From: Entrophospora sp. SA101 | Lineage: Eukaryota > Glomeromycota > Glomeromycetes > Entrophosporales > Entrophosporaceae | NCBI GenBank assembly: GCA_958430865.1 | Contig: CAUDNR010001063.1 | Coordinates: forward strand, 1-20,407 | DNA: 20,407 nucleotides | Reading direction: 5' to 3' | In this document: positions 1 through 11,654 of the stretch, in pieces | Layout of the letters: the number at the start of each line of letters is the position of its first letter | Position numbering within the stretch: the stretch's first letter is position 1 | Notes under the pieces: generated by a model | Databases searched by the model: none | Told to the model about the DNA's origin: nothing | Seen by the model: only the letters and a program-made list of their open reading frames with translations | Made by a program: the position numbers and the translations under genes

Positions 1-1332
1 CAAAAGAAAATGGTTATTATATTGTTAAGAAAGTTAATATCAGTGAGAAAAGTTTCAAGCCTATCCTCAAGTAAGTTTAAATAAATTTATTATTAATTTG
101 TTATTATATTGTATTATATTATTTAACTATTGAATATATAATAATGATAATAAATTGTTTATTGTTGAAAGATTTTTATACACATGTAAAATTGAATTTG
201 AAAATTATTCTGGAGCTGAAATATTAGAATTAATCATTGCAGCAGAGCAACTTGGTATTGAGTCACTTTATGAATATATGATGAAATACTTTATTGAAAA
301 TCATGAAGATTATATAAAAGAAAATTCAGTTAAAATTTTACAACTGATTTATGCTAATGAAAGACTTAATGAATTGAAAAATATCTACTTAGAAAAGGCT
401 TGCGATTATAGTGAAAAATTATTTGAATCAAGTGAATTTGAATTGTTGGAAAAACCAATTATATTGGAAATTCTCAAAAAGATGATTTTTCTATTGATGA
501 GATAATTATTTGGGAAACCATTCTTAAATGGGGATTGGCAAAACATCCAGAAATCAATAATGTCAATGTTGAAGATTGGTCATCACAAAATTTTGCTGAT
601 TTAGGCAACACATTAAAAGAATTTATTCCTTTAATAAGATTTCAGGATATTTCTAAAGATGATTTTTTTAATAAAATTGTGCAATATCAAATACTTTTGC
701 CTATGACTTTATGGAAGGTTATTTTACATTATTATTTATTTCCAGATAGGCAACAAACTTTAAATTTATTACCATCAAGAATTTTAACAACTTCAACACT
801 TGAATCATTGACAATCAATCAAAATCTTACATTGCTTTTTGCAAGTTGGATTGATAGAAAAAGTCCACCATACACTTCATTCAGGGAAATCAAATATGAA
901 TTCATACTCCTATATCGAAGCAGTAGAGATGGTTTAGATGCAGATACATTTCATAAAAAATGTGATAATATCAAAAAAACTCTTTCAGTTGGTAAAATAC
1001 AGAACTCGGAGCAAATAGTTGGTGGTTATAATCCACTTAATTGGAATGGAAACATAGGATATAAAAATACAACAGAAAGTTTTATTTTTAATATTAGTAA
1101 TAGAAATTATATCAATACTGCACAATTCAGTTATGTTATTAAAAATGATTATGAGCACGCAATTTGGTGTCATTCTTCTTGGTTACCTGGTTTTGGGCGT
1201 GGTTGTGATGTTTGGTTTAAAACAGATGGTTATGTTTGTCTTGTACAAGGGAGTTACAATAACATAGTCAATATAGTAAATGATGATAGATTTGATGAAT
1301 TAGAAGTTTTTCAAGTAATTGATAAAAAATAA
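1..1332 (+). CDS. BTB-BACK-TLDc domain protein, 5' partial, one internal frame break
   Basis: This is the 3' part of a gene of the BTB/POZ-BACK-TLDc family, which is strongly expanded in arbuscular mycorrhizal fungi. BTB-BACK proteins are usually adaptors for cullin-3 ubiquitin ligases, and TLDc domains are linked to oxidative stress and V-ATPase binding; the role here is unknown. The first exon (from before the window to 70) ends in the BTB tail (SFKPILK) at a GTAAGT donor. An intron spans 71-171 with a TTGAAAG acceptor, and the exon 172-1332 resumes in frame (FLYTCKIEFENYSG). BACK-like helices follow (ILELIIAAEQLGIESLYEYM), then a linker, then TLDc from about 890 (FILLYRSSRDGLDADTFH, GGYNPLNW, GCDVWFK) to the TAA at 1330-1332. 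The frame shifts at the A run 476-480, where one more A would restore it. That is either a sequencing error or a real inactivating deletion. I treat the two open stretches (172-505 and 481-1332) as one gene because BACK homology continues across the break. Confidence 0.85.
71..171 (+). other. Intron in the BTB-BACK-TLDc gene
   Basis: The stretch starts GTAAGT and ends TTGAAAG. Splicing joins two bases of a lysine codon to the A at 172 and keeps the BTB-to-BACK reading frame open. At 101 bases it is the longest intron called in the window. Confidence 0.75.
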
Positions 1333-3815
1333 ATAAAAATAATAAATACCATATTAGATTATTATTTTATTTTATATTTTATTTGTATTTTTCATTATTA
1401 TGATCGAACTACCATACTTTCATACGCGAAGCTTGATATTATATATCTTTAGACCAACCCATTACTATTTTGGGCTAGATATCAAAAATGGATTCCGAGT
1501 TTTGACAACAATATCAAAATCTGTCCACCACGTTCTTTATCTTATTATTTGACCGCATTTTCCAAATGCAACGTGAATGAATATAGATTGGTAGGGCGTT
1601 AGTTTTTCTATACAGCAGCCTAATTAACAGTTTTCTTCAATAGGGCGAATACTATGTCATCTGAAAATACTTTAGGGAAAAACAGCATAGGCCACAAACT
1701 AGATTTCAAAACTATCATCAAGATTAATACAATAATGCATCGATTTTGAGTTTCCCTTTGGACATTCAAATCAATGTTGATCTGGTAGACCTTGTAGATA
1801 GTTATGATAAAATATCCATCATTATGTAATTATTTCAAGTCAAAATATTCCAACTTTGGGATTTAATTTTGGTTTAATGTAATCTCAGTTGTTCGATTTG
1901 TTTCTTTTCTTGGTTTAATCTGATGGCAGTCTTGTATAATATTAAGCAAATAACTTTTAGGTTGACTATAAGTTTTATTATTAGTTTATTTTCTATGATA
2001 ATATATGAATTTTTTTTGTGGTTCTTTCAAAATAAATATTTTTAGTATTGCTTTGCAATAACACTGAACTTTACGAAAGAAATGACCATGTTATTTATTA
2101 CTATTTATAAACGAGTTATGAACGAACTTGTCGAGTCAATTTAATTTAAATAAAAAAATTGATGCTTGATTATAGCACTTGAACAAATAGTAAATAGTAA
2201 ATATTTTTTTAATTGATATTCAATTTTATGATTATTCGTTCCTTCTCACAAAATACTGTATCAGCTTTATCACAAACAGCCAAAAATTCCTCTTACAAAG
2301 TTCCATCACTTCAAATTGGTACATCATTATTCCTCAGGCATTCAATTTGATATTTTTAAGATGCAGGATTGTAATTAATTGATGTGACATCTCTCTGTCC
2401 GTATGTTAGAGCATATTCTAATTCGATATCATTAAATGAGAAGGTGATTGGGATAATTTATAATTATGCATCTTATTTAAAAATGTGATAACTCTTTATT
2501 AGCTGCTGCATGAATAACACCGTGCGAACCAAAATGTTGCTTTAAACCCATTGAGAGGACGAGTAAAGTATCCAAGTCCAAACCCACAATAATAATAACA
2601 ATGGCATTAATATTAAACAAATAATTGATAGATTATTGATAATAAAAACCCGTTTCTAACAATAATTATAATGCTTACTGCCTCTTCGGAGGTTTCGGCG
2701 AATCTGTAAGGAGTCCTATTTTAATTACTTTAATTTTTGCTTTTCGTGCGTTTACAACGATCATTTTAACACAATACAATATGTGATAACGATAACTGTT
2801 AGCTCTTTGTATAGATGGCCGATCAGTAATAACTGTTAACTTTTGCTAATCAGTTCAGTTTTAACACCTTATGTTTACGTTTAACGAAAATGTTTACGCG
2901 TAACAAAAACCAAAAATATAACCTTTTCTTTATACCAAAGCAAATAACCAAAACAAATACGTGGATTCTATACCACTCTGATAACCAACTGGAGAGTTAA
3001 ACCCACTGTTTAACTTCTGAACACAAAGTATTTTATTAAACAAAAAGAATTAATTATATATTGTATGTATAATTATCTTTCCTAAATTGATAAATGGATG
3101 GATGAATGGATGATGGATGAAGAATTCAATAAAAAACTGTAGTTGACAATTTTATAAGTTTTATTTATTATCTGTTACACGAGGACCGAGCATGGGTTAA
3201 CTGTTAGGGTCGCTGCTTGAATCAATCCAATCTCATCATTAGGAATACAATTAACATCTATCATCTAGCAAGATATCAATATGAATTTACAAGAAAACTA
3301 TAATATTTTTTTCTCTCGTTAATCCGATCACCAACTTTCCATTATTTAACATCATCACTTCAAAATACTCTCATTCCCTGCTATTGCAAATTCCTTTTTA
3401 TTTTGTTAATTTTCTGAATGTGGATGGATTCCTGATAGATTTATAGGAATCCTGCAATAAATTTACATATTTTTTTTGTTGAAACGCGAATATCTTACCT
3501 GTATCACAAAATATCAGAAGATAGCAGAATTTTAAAAATTATAAAAAAGATTTTTTTGTGTTATATATATTTTATTTATCAATTTTAGACTTGGTAAATT
3601 AGAGCTTAGCTTTTTTCCATGCATAAATTTGATGTATATATTGACTGAACACATCTTCATTAATTCACAACTTCAATTGATAACAATAATAAATGAAAAA
3701 TAATGACAAGACAATGGTAACGATGATATTTTCAGTCAATTTATAATGAAAAAAGTAATTAATTACTCGATGTCCCAGGAATTTCTAATTGATCCAAAAA
3801 ATCTTCTATTAAAAT
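1333..3815. other. Intergenic, AT-rich, no gene recognised
   Basis: About 2.5 kb without a recognisable gene on either strand. It contains a short GGAT/GATG repeat at 3094-3121, a C(UUCG)G-type mini hairpin at 2681-2692 (CCTCTTCGGAGG), and an imperfect direct repeat at about 2871 and 2890 (ATGTTTACGTTTAAC and ATGTTTACGCGTAAC). It lies between the 3' ends of two convergent genes, so it should hold their polyadenylation regions. Confidence 0.6.
3094..3121. repeat. GGAT/GATG short tandem repeat
   Basis: Imperfect tetranucleotide repeat (variants ATGG, ATGA) in noncoding DNA; probably simple microsatellite slippage. Confidence 0.7.
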
Positions 3816-5347
3816 TTATAAAACAATAGACCATTCATGTGGTATTTCACCATATTGTATTCCCATTAAAGTATCAGCAAATCTTCTTGTGATAGGGCCG
3901 GCATTTTGGTTGGGATTTTTTGGATCTAGCGGCACCACTAAATCTTTCCCACGATAATGTATACCTTTGATAGGACTGACTATACAAGCAGTACCAGATC
4001 CAAACATCTCATATAAACGACCATCCTCCAAAGCCTCCAACACTTCAGACATTACGATTTTACGCTCTGAAACTTTAAATTCGTTCCATGATTTAGCTAA
4101 ACCTATTATTGAGTCACGTGTGACTCCTGCAAGTATAGTTCCATTTAATGGTGGTGTAACAAGCTCAACCTCTAAATGATATAAAGATAAACAAACAATA
4201 AAATAAAATGAATATCTAATAATTCTTCAGATTTTTCTTTTTTTAAAGAAAAAAAAAAATACCTCCAGAATTATTTTTCAACAGTATGAAACAATTCATC
4301 GTCCCAACCTCGGTGATTTCATCATCATCACCAAATAACCATAAATTTTGTTGGTAGCCTCTTCTTGCTGCTTCTACCTGAGGTTTTACACAAGGAGCAT
4401 AATTTCCACCAATCTTAGCGTCGCCAGTTCCACCAGGCCAAGCTCTAACATTGTCGGTGGTTGCTAATAATTTCACAGCACTGAATCCAGTTTTATAGTA
4501 TGGACCAACTGGTGAACAAATAACAAATAGTAGTGCACGAGTACACTCGCCAACACCTAATGATTCCTGTGTACCAATCAAAGTTGGACGTACGTATAAT
4601 GAGTAGCCTCGTTCATTTGAAATCCAACGATTTTCAAGAATTAAAAGTTTTTTCAAACATTCAATTAATTCTTCGCCATTAAAATCCTGCATTCATATGG
4701 ACATTTATGACATTTATAGATGAATACATATATCAGAATTTTTAATTCCATAATAATAAAAATGATATTTCTTACGGGTAAAGTGAGTCTTTTAGCGGAA
4801 GCCTTAAATCTTTCCATATTCATATCGGGTCTAAACATTCTTATTCTATTGTCCTTATCCTTATAAGCCTTCAAACCTTCGAAACATTCAAACGAGTAGT
4901 GGAAAACCATTGCGCTTGGCTCCAATGAAATCTTGCCATAAGGCTTTATTATCGGACTTGACCAACCATCTTTTGAATTCCATTCGATACTCAACATGTG
5001 ATCGCTGAATGATTTGCCAAATACAAGATCTTTATTTGGAATGAGTGGTTTTAAATTTTCAGAGCGTTGAATTTGGAGTTTTTTATGCTAATTACAAATA
5101 TAATAATTGTTATAATAATAAATATCAAATGTTTATTTAGATGTAACATTCTATTTTACCTTACATCAATATCTGTTCCTCTAGTGAGGGTGGAAGTTGT
5201 GGTGATGAAAGATTTACTTTTGCAATATCTTTGAGATAATGTGTTTTTAGCATTATTTAGCATTATATGAGCTGAGTTTAATGTAGTTGGAGTCATAATT
5301 GCAGAATTTTTTAGCAATGCACGATACAATCTTCCTTTAAAAAGCAT
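3816..5347 (-). CDS. Branched-chain amino acid aminotransferase, probably mitochondrial
   Basis: This is a PLP-dependent (fold type IV) enzyme that exchanges the amino group between leucine, isoleucine or valine and 2-oxoglutarate; it is the last step of synthesis and the first of breakdown. There are four exons on the minus strand: 5347-5165, 5087-4776, 4686-4263 and 4171-3816, all with GT..AG introns of 77-91 bases and compatible phases. They give 424 residues, against about 390 for human and yeast BCATs; the extra length is N-terminal. The family blocks are present: FHYSFECFEGLKAY, RMFRPDMNMERF, YVRPTLIG, the PLP lysine at about residue 256 in GGTGDAKIGGNY, EITEVGTMN, TPPLNGTILAGVTRDSI and EMFGSGTACIVSPI. 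The start MLFKGRLYRALLKNSA is basic, lacks acidic residues and looks like a mitochondrial presequence. No key residue is missing, so the gene looks intact. It resembles the yeast BAT1/BAT2 family, but I give no symbol because which paralogue it represents is unknown. Confidence 0.95.
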
Positions 5348-5595
5348 GTTTTATTATCTTTAAGAACTTTTAAGAATGTATGCACTGATTATATATGAAA
5401 AAAGAATTTTAGTTCGTGTTACATTGTTAATTTCCTTAATATTATCTTAAAAATATAAAATCATAATTACATATATATAATAATAATAAAAAATATTAAG
5501 AATATTATTATTATTATTATTATTATTACTAGCTTAATTTTTCATTTTTTCATACATTATTATTGTCTAATTGATTAACCTCGATTTAATACATA
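5348..5595. repeat. Short intergenic spacer with ATT microsatellite
   Basis: Spacer of 248 bases between two genes on the same strand. It must hold the promoter of the aminotransferase and the 3' end of the methyltransferase. A pure ATT tract occupies about 5513-5528. No specific regulatory motif is recognisable. Confidence 0.6.
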
Positions 5596-6980
5596 TCATA
5601 AATATTGGAATTTATATGAACTATTAAAGCTATTAATGTAACTATTATTGCTATTACTAAACATAAAATCATCCTGACTGGTGGTGTTATTTTTTTGTGC
5701 CCAAAATCTACAATATTTTGTAAAAACGTTATTATTTTTAAGTTCTTCCTCGATCGTCTTCCATATCTGATTATAATCCTTCATCGATAGATTCAAATGA
5801 TCTGCGATTAACTCGCCAACACAATCACGACAATAATAAACTAGATTCCCGACGGCGAGCATTCCAACATCCCCAGCTTTTGGTCCCAATAATAACTTCT
5901 TGTAATTGCCATTTATATCCAATAATTGTTTCGTTGAATGCATCAAATATTCCATTTTTGCTACTATATTTGGATTCCTTCCTTTCAATGTACTTACTTC
6001 CATATCTAAATAAATAAGCAATAATAATAATAATAATATTGATATTATTTATTAATGGAAAGAAAAATTATTTAATTTTATGATGAAATTTGTTCTTACA
6101 TGCTTCAACAATTCTAAAATAGTTTGGGGCAATTTTTTTTGAAACAGAGAGATCCCATTCAGAAATTTCGATCCATCCGCCACACTTTGTCACTCTTTAG
6201 AAACATCCACAAGTTAGAAAAATGCTAAAATTATTCATCAATAATTAATTAATCGATAAAAAATAAAATCAAGTCACCTGATAATTTCAGATAATGCTTG
6301 TTCCCATTCGATATCAGAGAAAGCACTCATCATATCACCAATTCTAGCATAATCAAATTCTTCGTCTTCAAATGGCAGTGACAATATATTTGCTTTGAAG
6401 AAATTGGCGTTCCTAGGAATAATTGGTGGAGGAACTGTATTTGATTCTAACCCATAAAATAATGTATGTGGATATTTTTCTGCCTGCAAATTTTAGCAAA
6501 ATTTTGTTATTATATCACGTATATTATATATATATTGTTGATATGTAGAATATTACCATATCTAAAATCCATGATCCCGATAAACATCTTTACAAAACAA
6601 AACATCGATTAATTAGTTATGATAAATAATATACAGATATAAATAATAATGTATACATAATAATAATATGTTTACCCAATATCCAATACTTTAGAATTAG
6701 ATAATAAACAATCTTCCACAGGTGCAGAAAATGTACCTTGCCAAAGATTATCTATAATATAAAGGTGATCTTTGAATTTACTAAAATTAAAATTACTGAT
6801 TAATGGTGATGGTGATAATGACGATGATGACGATGATGATAATGATGATGATAATGATTTTATATGATTGCTACCACAATCAGATTCAGTTCCTTCGTGG
6901 GATAGTCTACTATCGGCTGATTGAGAACTCTTTTTTTTCCTTAATTTGCGTCTTTGATTTTTTGAATGTATAGCCCCCAT
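5596..6980 (-). CDS. SAM-dependent methyltransferase, class I, with possible N-myristoylation site
   Basis: This is a class I (Rossmann) methyltransferase of a type expanded in mycorrhizal fungi; the substrate is unknown. There are five exons on the minus strand: 6980-6676, 6587-6557, 6483-6278, 6194-6100 and 6005-5596, totalling 348 residues, with introns of 73-94 bases in matching phases. The N-terminal ~75 residues are basic and then serine-rich (MGAIHSKNQRRKLRKKK, then long Ser runs). Gly2 and Ser6 fit the N-myristoylation consensus, which suggests membrane attachment helped by the polybasic stretch. Motif I is VLDIGCLSGSWILDM at about residues 97-111. The acidic residue for the ribose follows (FYGLES), then ANILSLPFEDEEFDY, the AFSDIEWEQALSEIIR helix and VTKCGGWIEISEWDL. 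The second glycine of the usual GCGSG motif is leucine here. Exon 2, only 31 bases, encodes most of this motif. The C-terminus is Asn/Ser-rich. The domain assignment is firm, but activity is uncertain. Confidence 0.9.
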
Positions 6981-7987
6981 CTTAACTTTTTATTATCAAG
7001 TAATTATATAATAAATCTTTTACTTGAAAAAATAATTTAAAAAAAAATTTTTCCAGAAAAATTTCTAAAATAAAAATGGCTTACCATTATTTTTATACTA
7101 TTATTATTCATTGAGAGATCTAATAATTCAACAACTCAATTTAATCTTCACAACCCCTGATCATCATAATAATAAAATTCATCAATCGAAAATACAGATT
7201 TTTTTAATTTTAATTTCGTTATAAAGAAAATCTCTGCACTCTAATTGATATATGCAACCTGTAAGTAAATATTTAGAGAAAATGATAATTATTTTTGTTA
7301 AGGAATAGATTGATTTTGTATAATTAAATCAATCGTTATTGTTATTATTATGACATGGCAGTTTAATACCTCGACTTTGGCCTGATGAAAATAATTTACT
7401 GAATACGATAAAGGAATTAAATTTTAACCAATTGTTTTGTAATTTAAAAAAATTTCTAAATAAGGTTAACTTTCAATCAAAAAAGTTTTCATTGCGGTAT
7501 AAAACTCGGAACGTGTGCATGTCAGCGTAACCCAAATGAGCCTTTGGCTAAACTGACTAACTATTTAGTCATATTACATACAGTCAAAGATGTTATTACC
7601 CTAGATGGAAAATACCACCAACGTTATTGGCTAAATCCTATGCAGATCCTTCGTTAAATAAATAATCTTGAGGGAGCTTTATTAACTGGTAATATAACCT
7701 CCAAATTACAGGATTAAGAAATATGAGCATGTGATTTGATATATATCATACTAACCTATTTTAATATTTATGCAAATTCAAATAATTTTCCTTAATACCT
7801 GCCATTCATTAATATCATTGATATCTATAAAAGAATTGATAGTAAAAATAATCGATTAATAAATATTATGTATGTTCTTTCTTACTATATATAACTAAAC
7901 TGTTCGTTTTACGCATTGAATATGCATTACATAAAAACCAGAACAATATTTTCTAATAATCCATAAAGCAATAAATGTATAAATTTA

Positions 7988-8012
7988 ATATATATATATA
8001 TATATATATATA
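7988..8012. repeat. (AT)n microsatellite
   Basis: Uninterrupted alternating AT for 25 bases in noncoding DNA. Confidence 0.95.
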
Positions 8013-8501
8013 AGTAATTTATTTTGAATAAAAAAATATATTTTAAAGTGATTCTTACATGTGATAAAAGTAACTTGGATCATATTCGTTGATTAATAGG
8101 TGACTGTCTGAAACTAGGAGTTTGTTTGTTCTACAATTACTATTACTCTTGTTTTAAACTAATGTATTTGAGATCCAGGACTTACTGTGAAAAGAGCTTA
8201 GTTGATTCTAAAATTGGAAGTTTTATTCTTCCTATGGGTTATTATTATTAATGGTAAGATTCCTGACGACATTCCTCTTTTTTAGCTCTTATTTTACTTT
8301 TGAAGTCTTGGGGATTCCTTGGATGATTCTCTAATGATATTTCTAAAATACACAGCATAATTGAAACAACAAAAAAATCACTTATATTTTTACCTTATAA
8401 AGTAAATTATGATTTCTATTTTTTGATTTATCAGAAGTTTCATAATTATCAGATGTGTAATAATCATCTGACATAATATGTGATAAATTATTTTCCAAAT
8501 T

Positions 8502-8565
8502 AAAGCTCTGAACGGTTTGGTCCGACTCGGTTTACTATTTGAACCGAACCGTTCGGAACTTTATG
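8502..8565. repeat. Imperfect inverted repeat with GAACGGTT arms
   Basis: The left arm AAAGCTCTGAACGGTTTGG pairs imperfectly with the right arm GAACCGAACCGTTCGGAACT (reverse complement AGTTCCGAACGGTTCGGTTC). The arms flank about 20 bases. The GC-rich arms stand out from AT-rich surroundings. This could be a decayed MITE, a terminal repeat remnant or a hairpin. Confidence 0.6.
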
Positions 8566-8818
8566 CTAAAAACTATTTGACAATCCCCGGTATTCCAATT
8601 TTTGCGCTCTGCTTATTTAGTATTAAATTTATCGATTTCTAAACTTTTTATAGCACCAGTGTCCCGGTTGGACGAATTTTTTCTGGAGGCACAGACTTAA
8701 TTACTCAAAGATGTTGTAGTTTAGAACCTGAAACAATGAGAGTTTAAATGCGTTTAAAAGTTTGCGGAGACGATGAATTTTATATATGAATTGAAAAAAA
8801 ATATAATGTCCCTGGAAT

Positions 8819-8941
8819 TTCGAATTATTTTTTTCATACGTTATTATTATGAATTTGAGTATTCGAATTACATTGAAAATTTAGTCGAATAAAACGAATA
8901 ATTCGAATTAATATTGATATTAATATTAAGAATAATTCGAA
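8819..8941. repeat. Cluster of TTCGAA palindromes
   Basis: TTCGAA occurs at 8819-8824, 8862-8867, 8902-8907 and 8936-8941, mostly inside the longer AATTCGAATT or ATTCGAAT context. Between the last two lies a near palindrome of ATTAATATTGATATTAATATT type. The function is unknown. Confidence 0.65.
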
Positions 8942-10973
8942 TAAGAATTTATATCACGATTAGGAACTCTATGCGTATAGAAAAAGAAAGTAATTGCACA
9001 ATATCACAAATTTAATTGATAATAATCATCAAATATTTTAATAGTTTTTTCTTTGTATTTTAATTACATCATTGCCAAAATTCGATATATAAACAGAATG
9101 ATTTTTTTTTAAACTTATTATTTATGATGTGTTAGAAGTTATTCCTTGAGGCTGAACCATTGTCAAATACGAATCGTTTTTACTTTTGTCAAATCGTCAA
9201 AATGGCCTTTTGTGAGAAACTACCTTTCGTTAATACTTTAGTCACGTAATGACTAAGATCAAAAATTTCGTAATATACATTCACCGTACAAGGGACTTTT
9301 CCAGACAACAATAACGGCGATAATAAGAATAATCTATTTTTTTTTTTAGAAAATATTTATTCTTGATAATTTTACGTGCGAATAATCAAATTTTTTTTAG
9401 AAATAATGATAATCAAATATTTGATGGAAGAAATAGTGGGGGTTTAATATCAATGGCTACCCAAAATTATCATTATTCCACTACTTCATTAGTAAACAGA
9501 ATATTATGAATGTCTTCTCAAAGACATTATTGATCTTTTTGGTCATCTTTTTATGAAGAAAGATGCACTATTGCCCAAAGAAGGAAATTATAAAACATAT
9601 TAAAACTTTATTTGTTTATCCCATTAATATTTATATTAATCATGTATCTAATATAGTGTCTATTATGACTATTATAATAAAATAACGCTTTAATCATTAT
9701 AATATCCTTTTTCAAAAAAAAGATGGTCTGAATGATATGACGCAATGGGAAAATCAAGGTGGGAGAGGGCTACGAGTTCATTGGATAAACTTTGAGGAAA
9801 TTTTCAGGCCAATCTCAGGTCAAATCATTTGCAAGTAAATAAATGTTGTTCAGGAATAATAAAGTCAATTTTCAAGTGAAGCTTGACCTCAATTGCACTC
9901 TAAATAGCTCTAAAGATATCCGGGATGCAGCCTGGAAACAATAATAACCTACAAAGATTTGTGATAAAAATAAATACAATAAAAACAACACATTAAGCTT
10001 AATGTTAAGGTGCCAGATTTAATGGAATATCCTTTCCAACATGCAAGTGCTGTTTTATTAATTATTTTTCTCTCGGCTTGAGAGTCCTGAAAGTTTGGCA
10101 TCTAGAAAGGGAGGATTTTTAATATAATTTTTTTAAGGAATTGCAAGTTATTTGTTATAAATTTAAAAATATAAATAATAAAAAGGAAATATATATCAAA
10201 TGACAACATCATCAATTGTCTTCACTGCCCAATCAAACAAAACAGCTATCGTAAAGGGAGAGTTTCTCAGATATTTATATATAATCAAAAGCTGCAGTTG
10301 AACATTTAACCATTGTTTCTTTGAGATGTGGGGATAAGAGTATGTACTTGAAAAGTTTGTATCAATTATTTTTGTTATTTCATATAGTGACGAGATGGGT
10401 TACTCGTACAAAATTGATACAGTCAGATTCCTTTAAACAAAAGATGCGATGTTGGGAGCAGATAAATCTATTTGTATATACATCTAATAACGCTAACAAG
10501 GACGTGAATACACCAATACTTTATAAAAGCATGTAAACAGATAAGAAAATAAACAAATAAATTGAATCTAGTCAAACTTGTTTTGGGTGGTTTATATATT
10601 ATAAGAAAAATTATCCTTTGCTTTATCTCAATTGGTATTGACAAAGATGAACATTTTGAACATATTTGGTATCTATTGATGCTTAGATTAGATGTTTAGA
10701 ATGCTCTTGTAATTTGAAGAGTAGTTGGGTTGGTAAAATCATTAAATGATAATCATTATGTTATTGGTGCATCACTATTTGGTTTTTTTCTCTTTATAAT
10801 TTACTAAAAAAAAAAGAGCTCATTATATTAACGACATTTTTGAATTGTTTGTTGTACATGGGAAATTATATATATTGTTACACTGCCGCACGGTAATTTA
10901 TAAATTAACTGAATTTTCTTTTGTAAATAGTAATTAAATTTAATAATTCTATCCTTATTTTCAAAATCCCAAT

Positions 10974-11590
10974 ATGCAAAAATTATCTCTCGTAGTAATT
11001 CTATCGTTTTTTTCCTTCTCGCTTCTCTCTGTTAAAGTTGGAGCGGTAGATAGTGCGACTTGTTCCGCATATTGGGAGCCATACAAAAAGAATGCGACTG
11101 ATTGCGATACACTTTATCCCAATAAAAAAGATACCCCAACATGTTCATGTTCTCAAGATTACGTTGACGCATATACTTGGTAAATAAAGACATTTGACTG
11201 AAGGCTTTAAATTCCATTTATTCATATTTCATATTAATTTCCCGGTCATTATTACTTTTTAGCTATTTCCTCTGCGATCAAAACTCTGTTAATCCTAATA
11301 AATTTTCTGGGCCTCAAGGTAAGACAAATTTTATATTAAATTATTCCTTATTCTTTTATATTTTCAGACTTACTAATATATTTCTTTCCAAAAATCAATA
11401 GATGTATTGGATGATTGTGCCAAGATGAACTACACCGGATTGACTGTTCCTTCCGAACCAAATTGTCCAAGCAGTCTCGGAATTCCATCAACAGCTACTG
11501 TTACCTCAACCTCAAAAGTTCCTAGCGATACGATCCAACATAGCACTCCATCCAGTGCTCTCTTTAGTTCTAATCAGCAAATAGATGATG

Positions 11591-11654
<64 letters not shown>

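Larger units (their letters stand above)
6981..10973. other. Gene-poor 4 kb region
   Basis: No gene is supportable on either strand; open frames here are short, lack splice-compatible extensions and resemble no family I know. It lies between a minus-strand gene and a plus-strand gene, so both promoters lie within it. It holds an (AT)n tract at 7988-8012, an imperfect inverted repeat at 8502-8565 and four TTCGAA palindromes at 8819-8941. It may include old, unrecognisable transposon remains. Confidence 0.6.

Noticed and set aside
985..1173. Minus-strand open frame inside the TLDc exon
   Set aside because: It overlaps a clear TLDc coding region on the other strand.
2681..2692. CCTCTTCGGAGG mini hairpin with a UUCG tetraloop
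   Set aside because: The stem is only four base pairs, with no T tract or conserved context, so it may be chance.
3967..4179. Plus-strand open frame inside the aminotransferase
   Set aside because: It is antisense to conserved BCAT blocks in the last exon.
10321..10536. Plus-strand open frame of about 70 codons
   Set aside because: It starts at TTG, resembles no family, has no exon partners and lies in AT-rich intergenic DNA.
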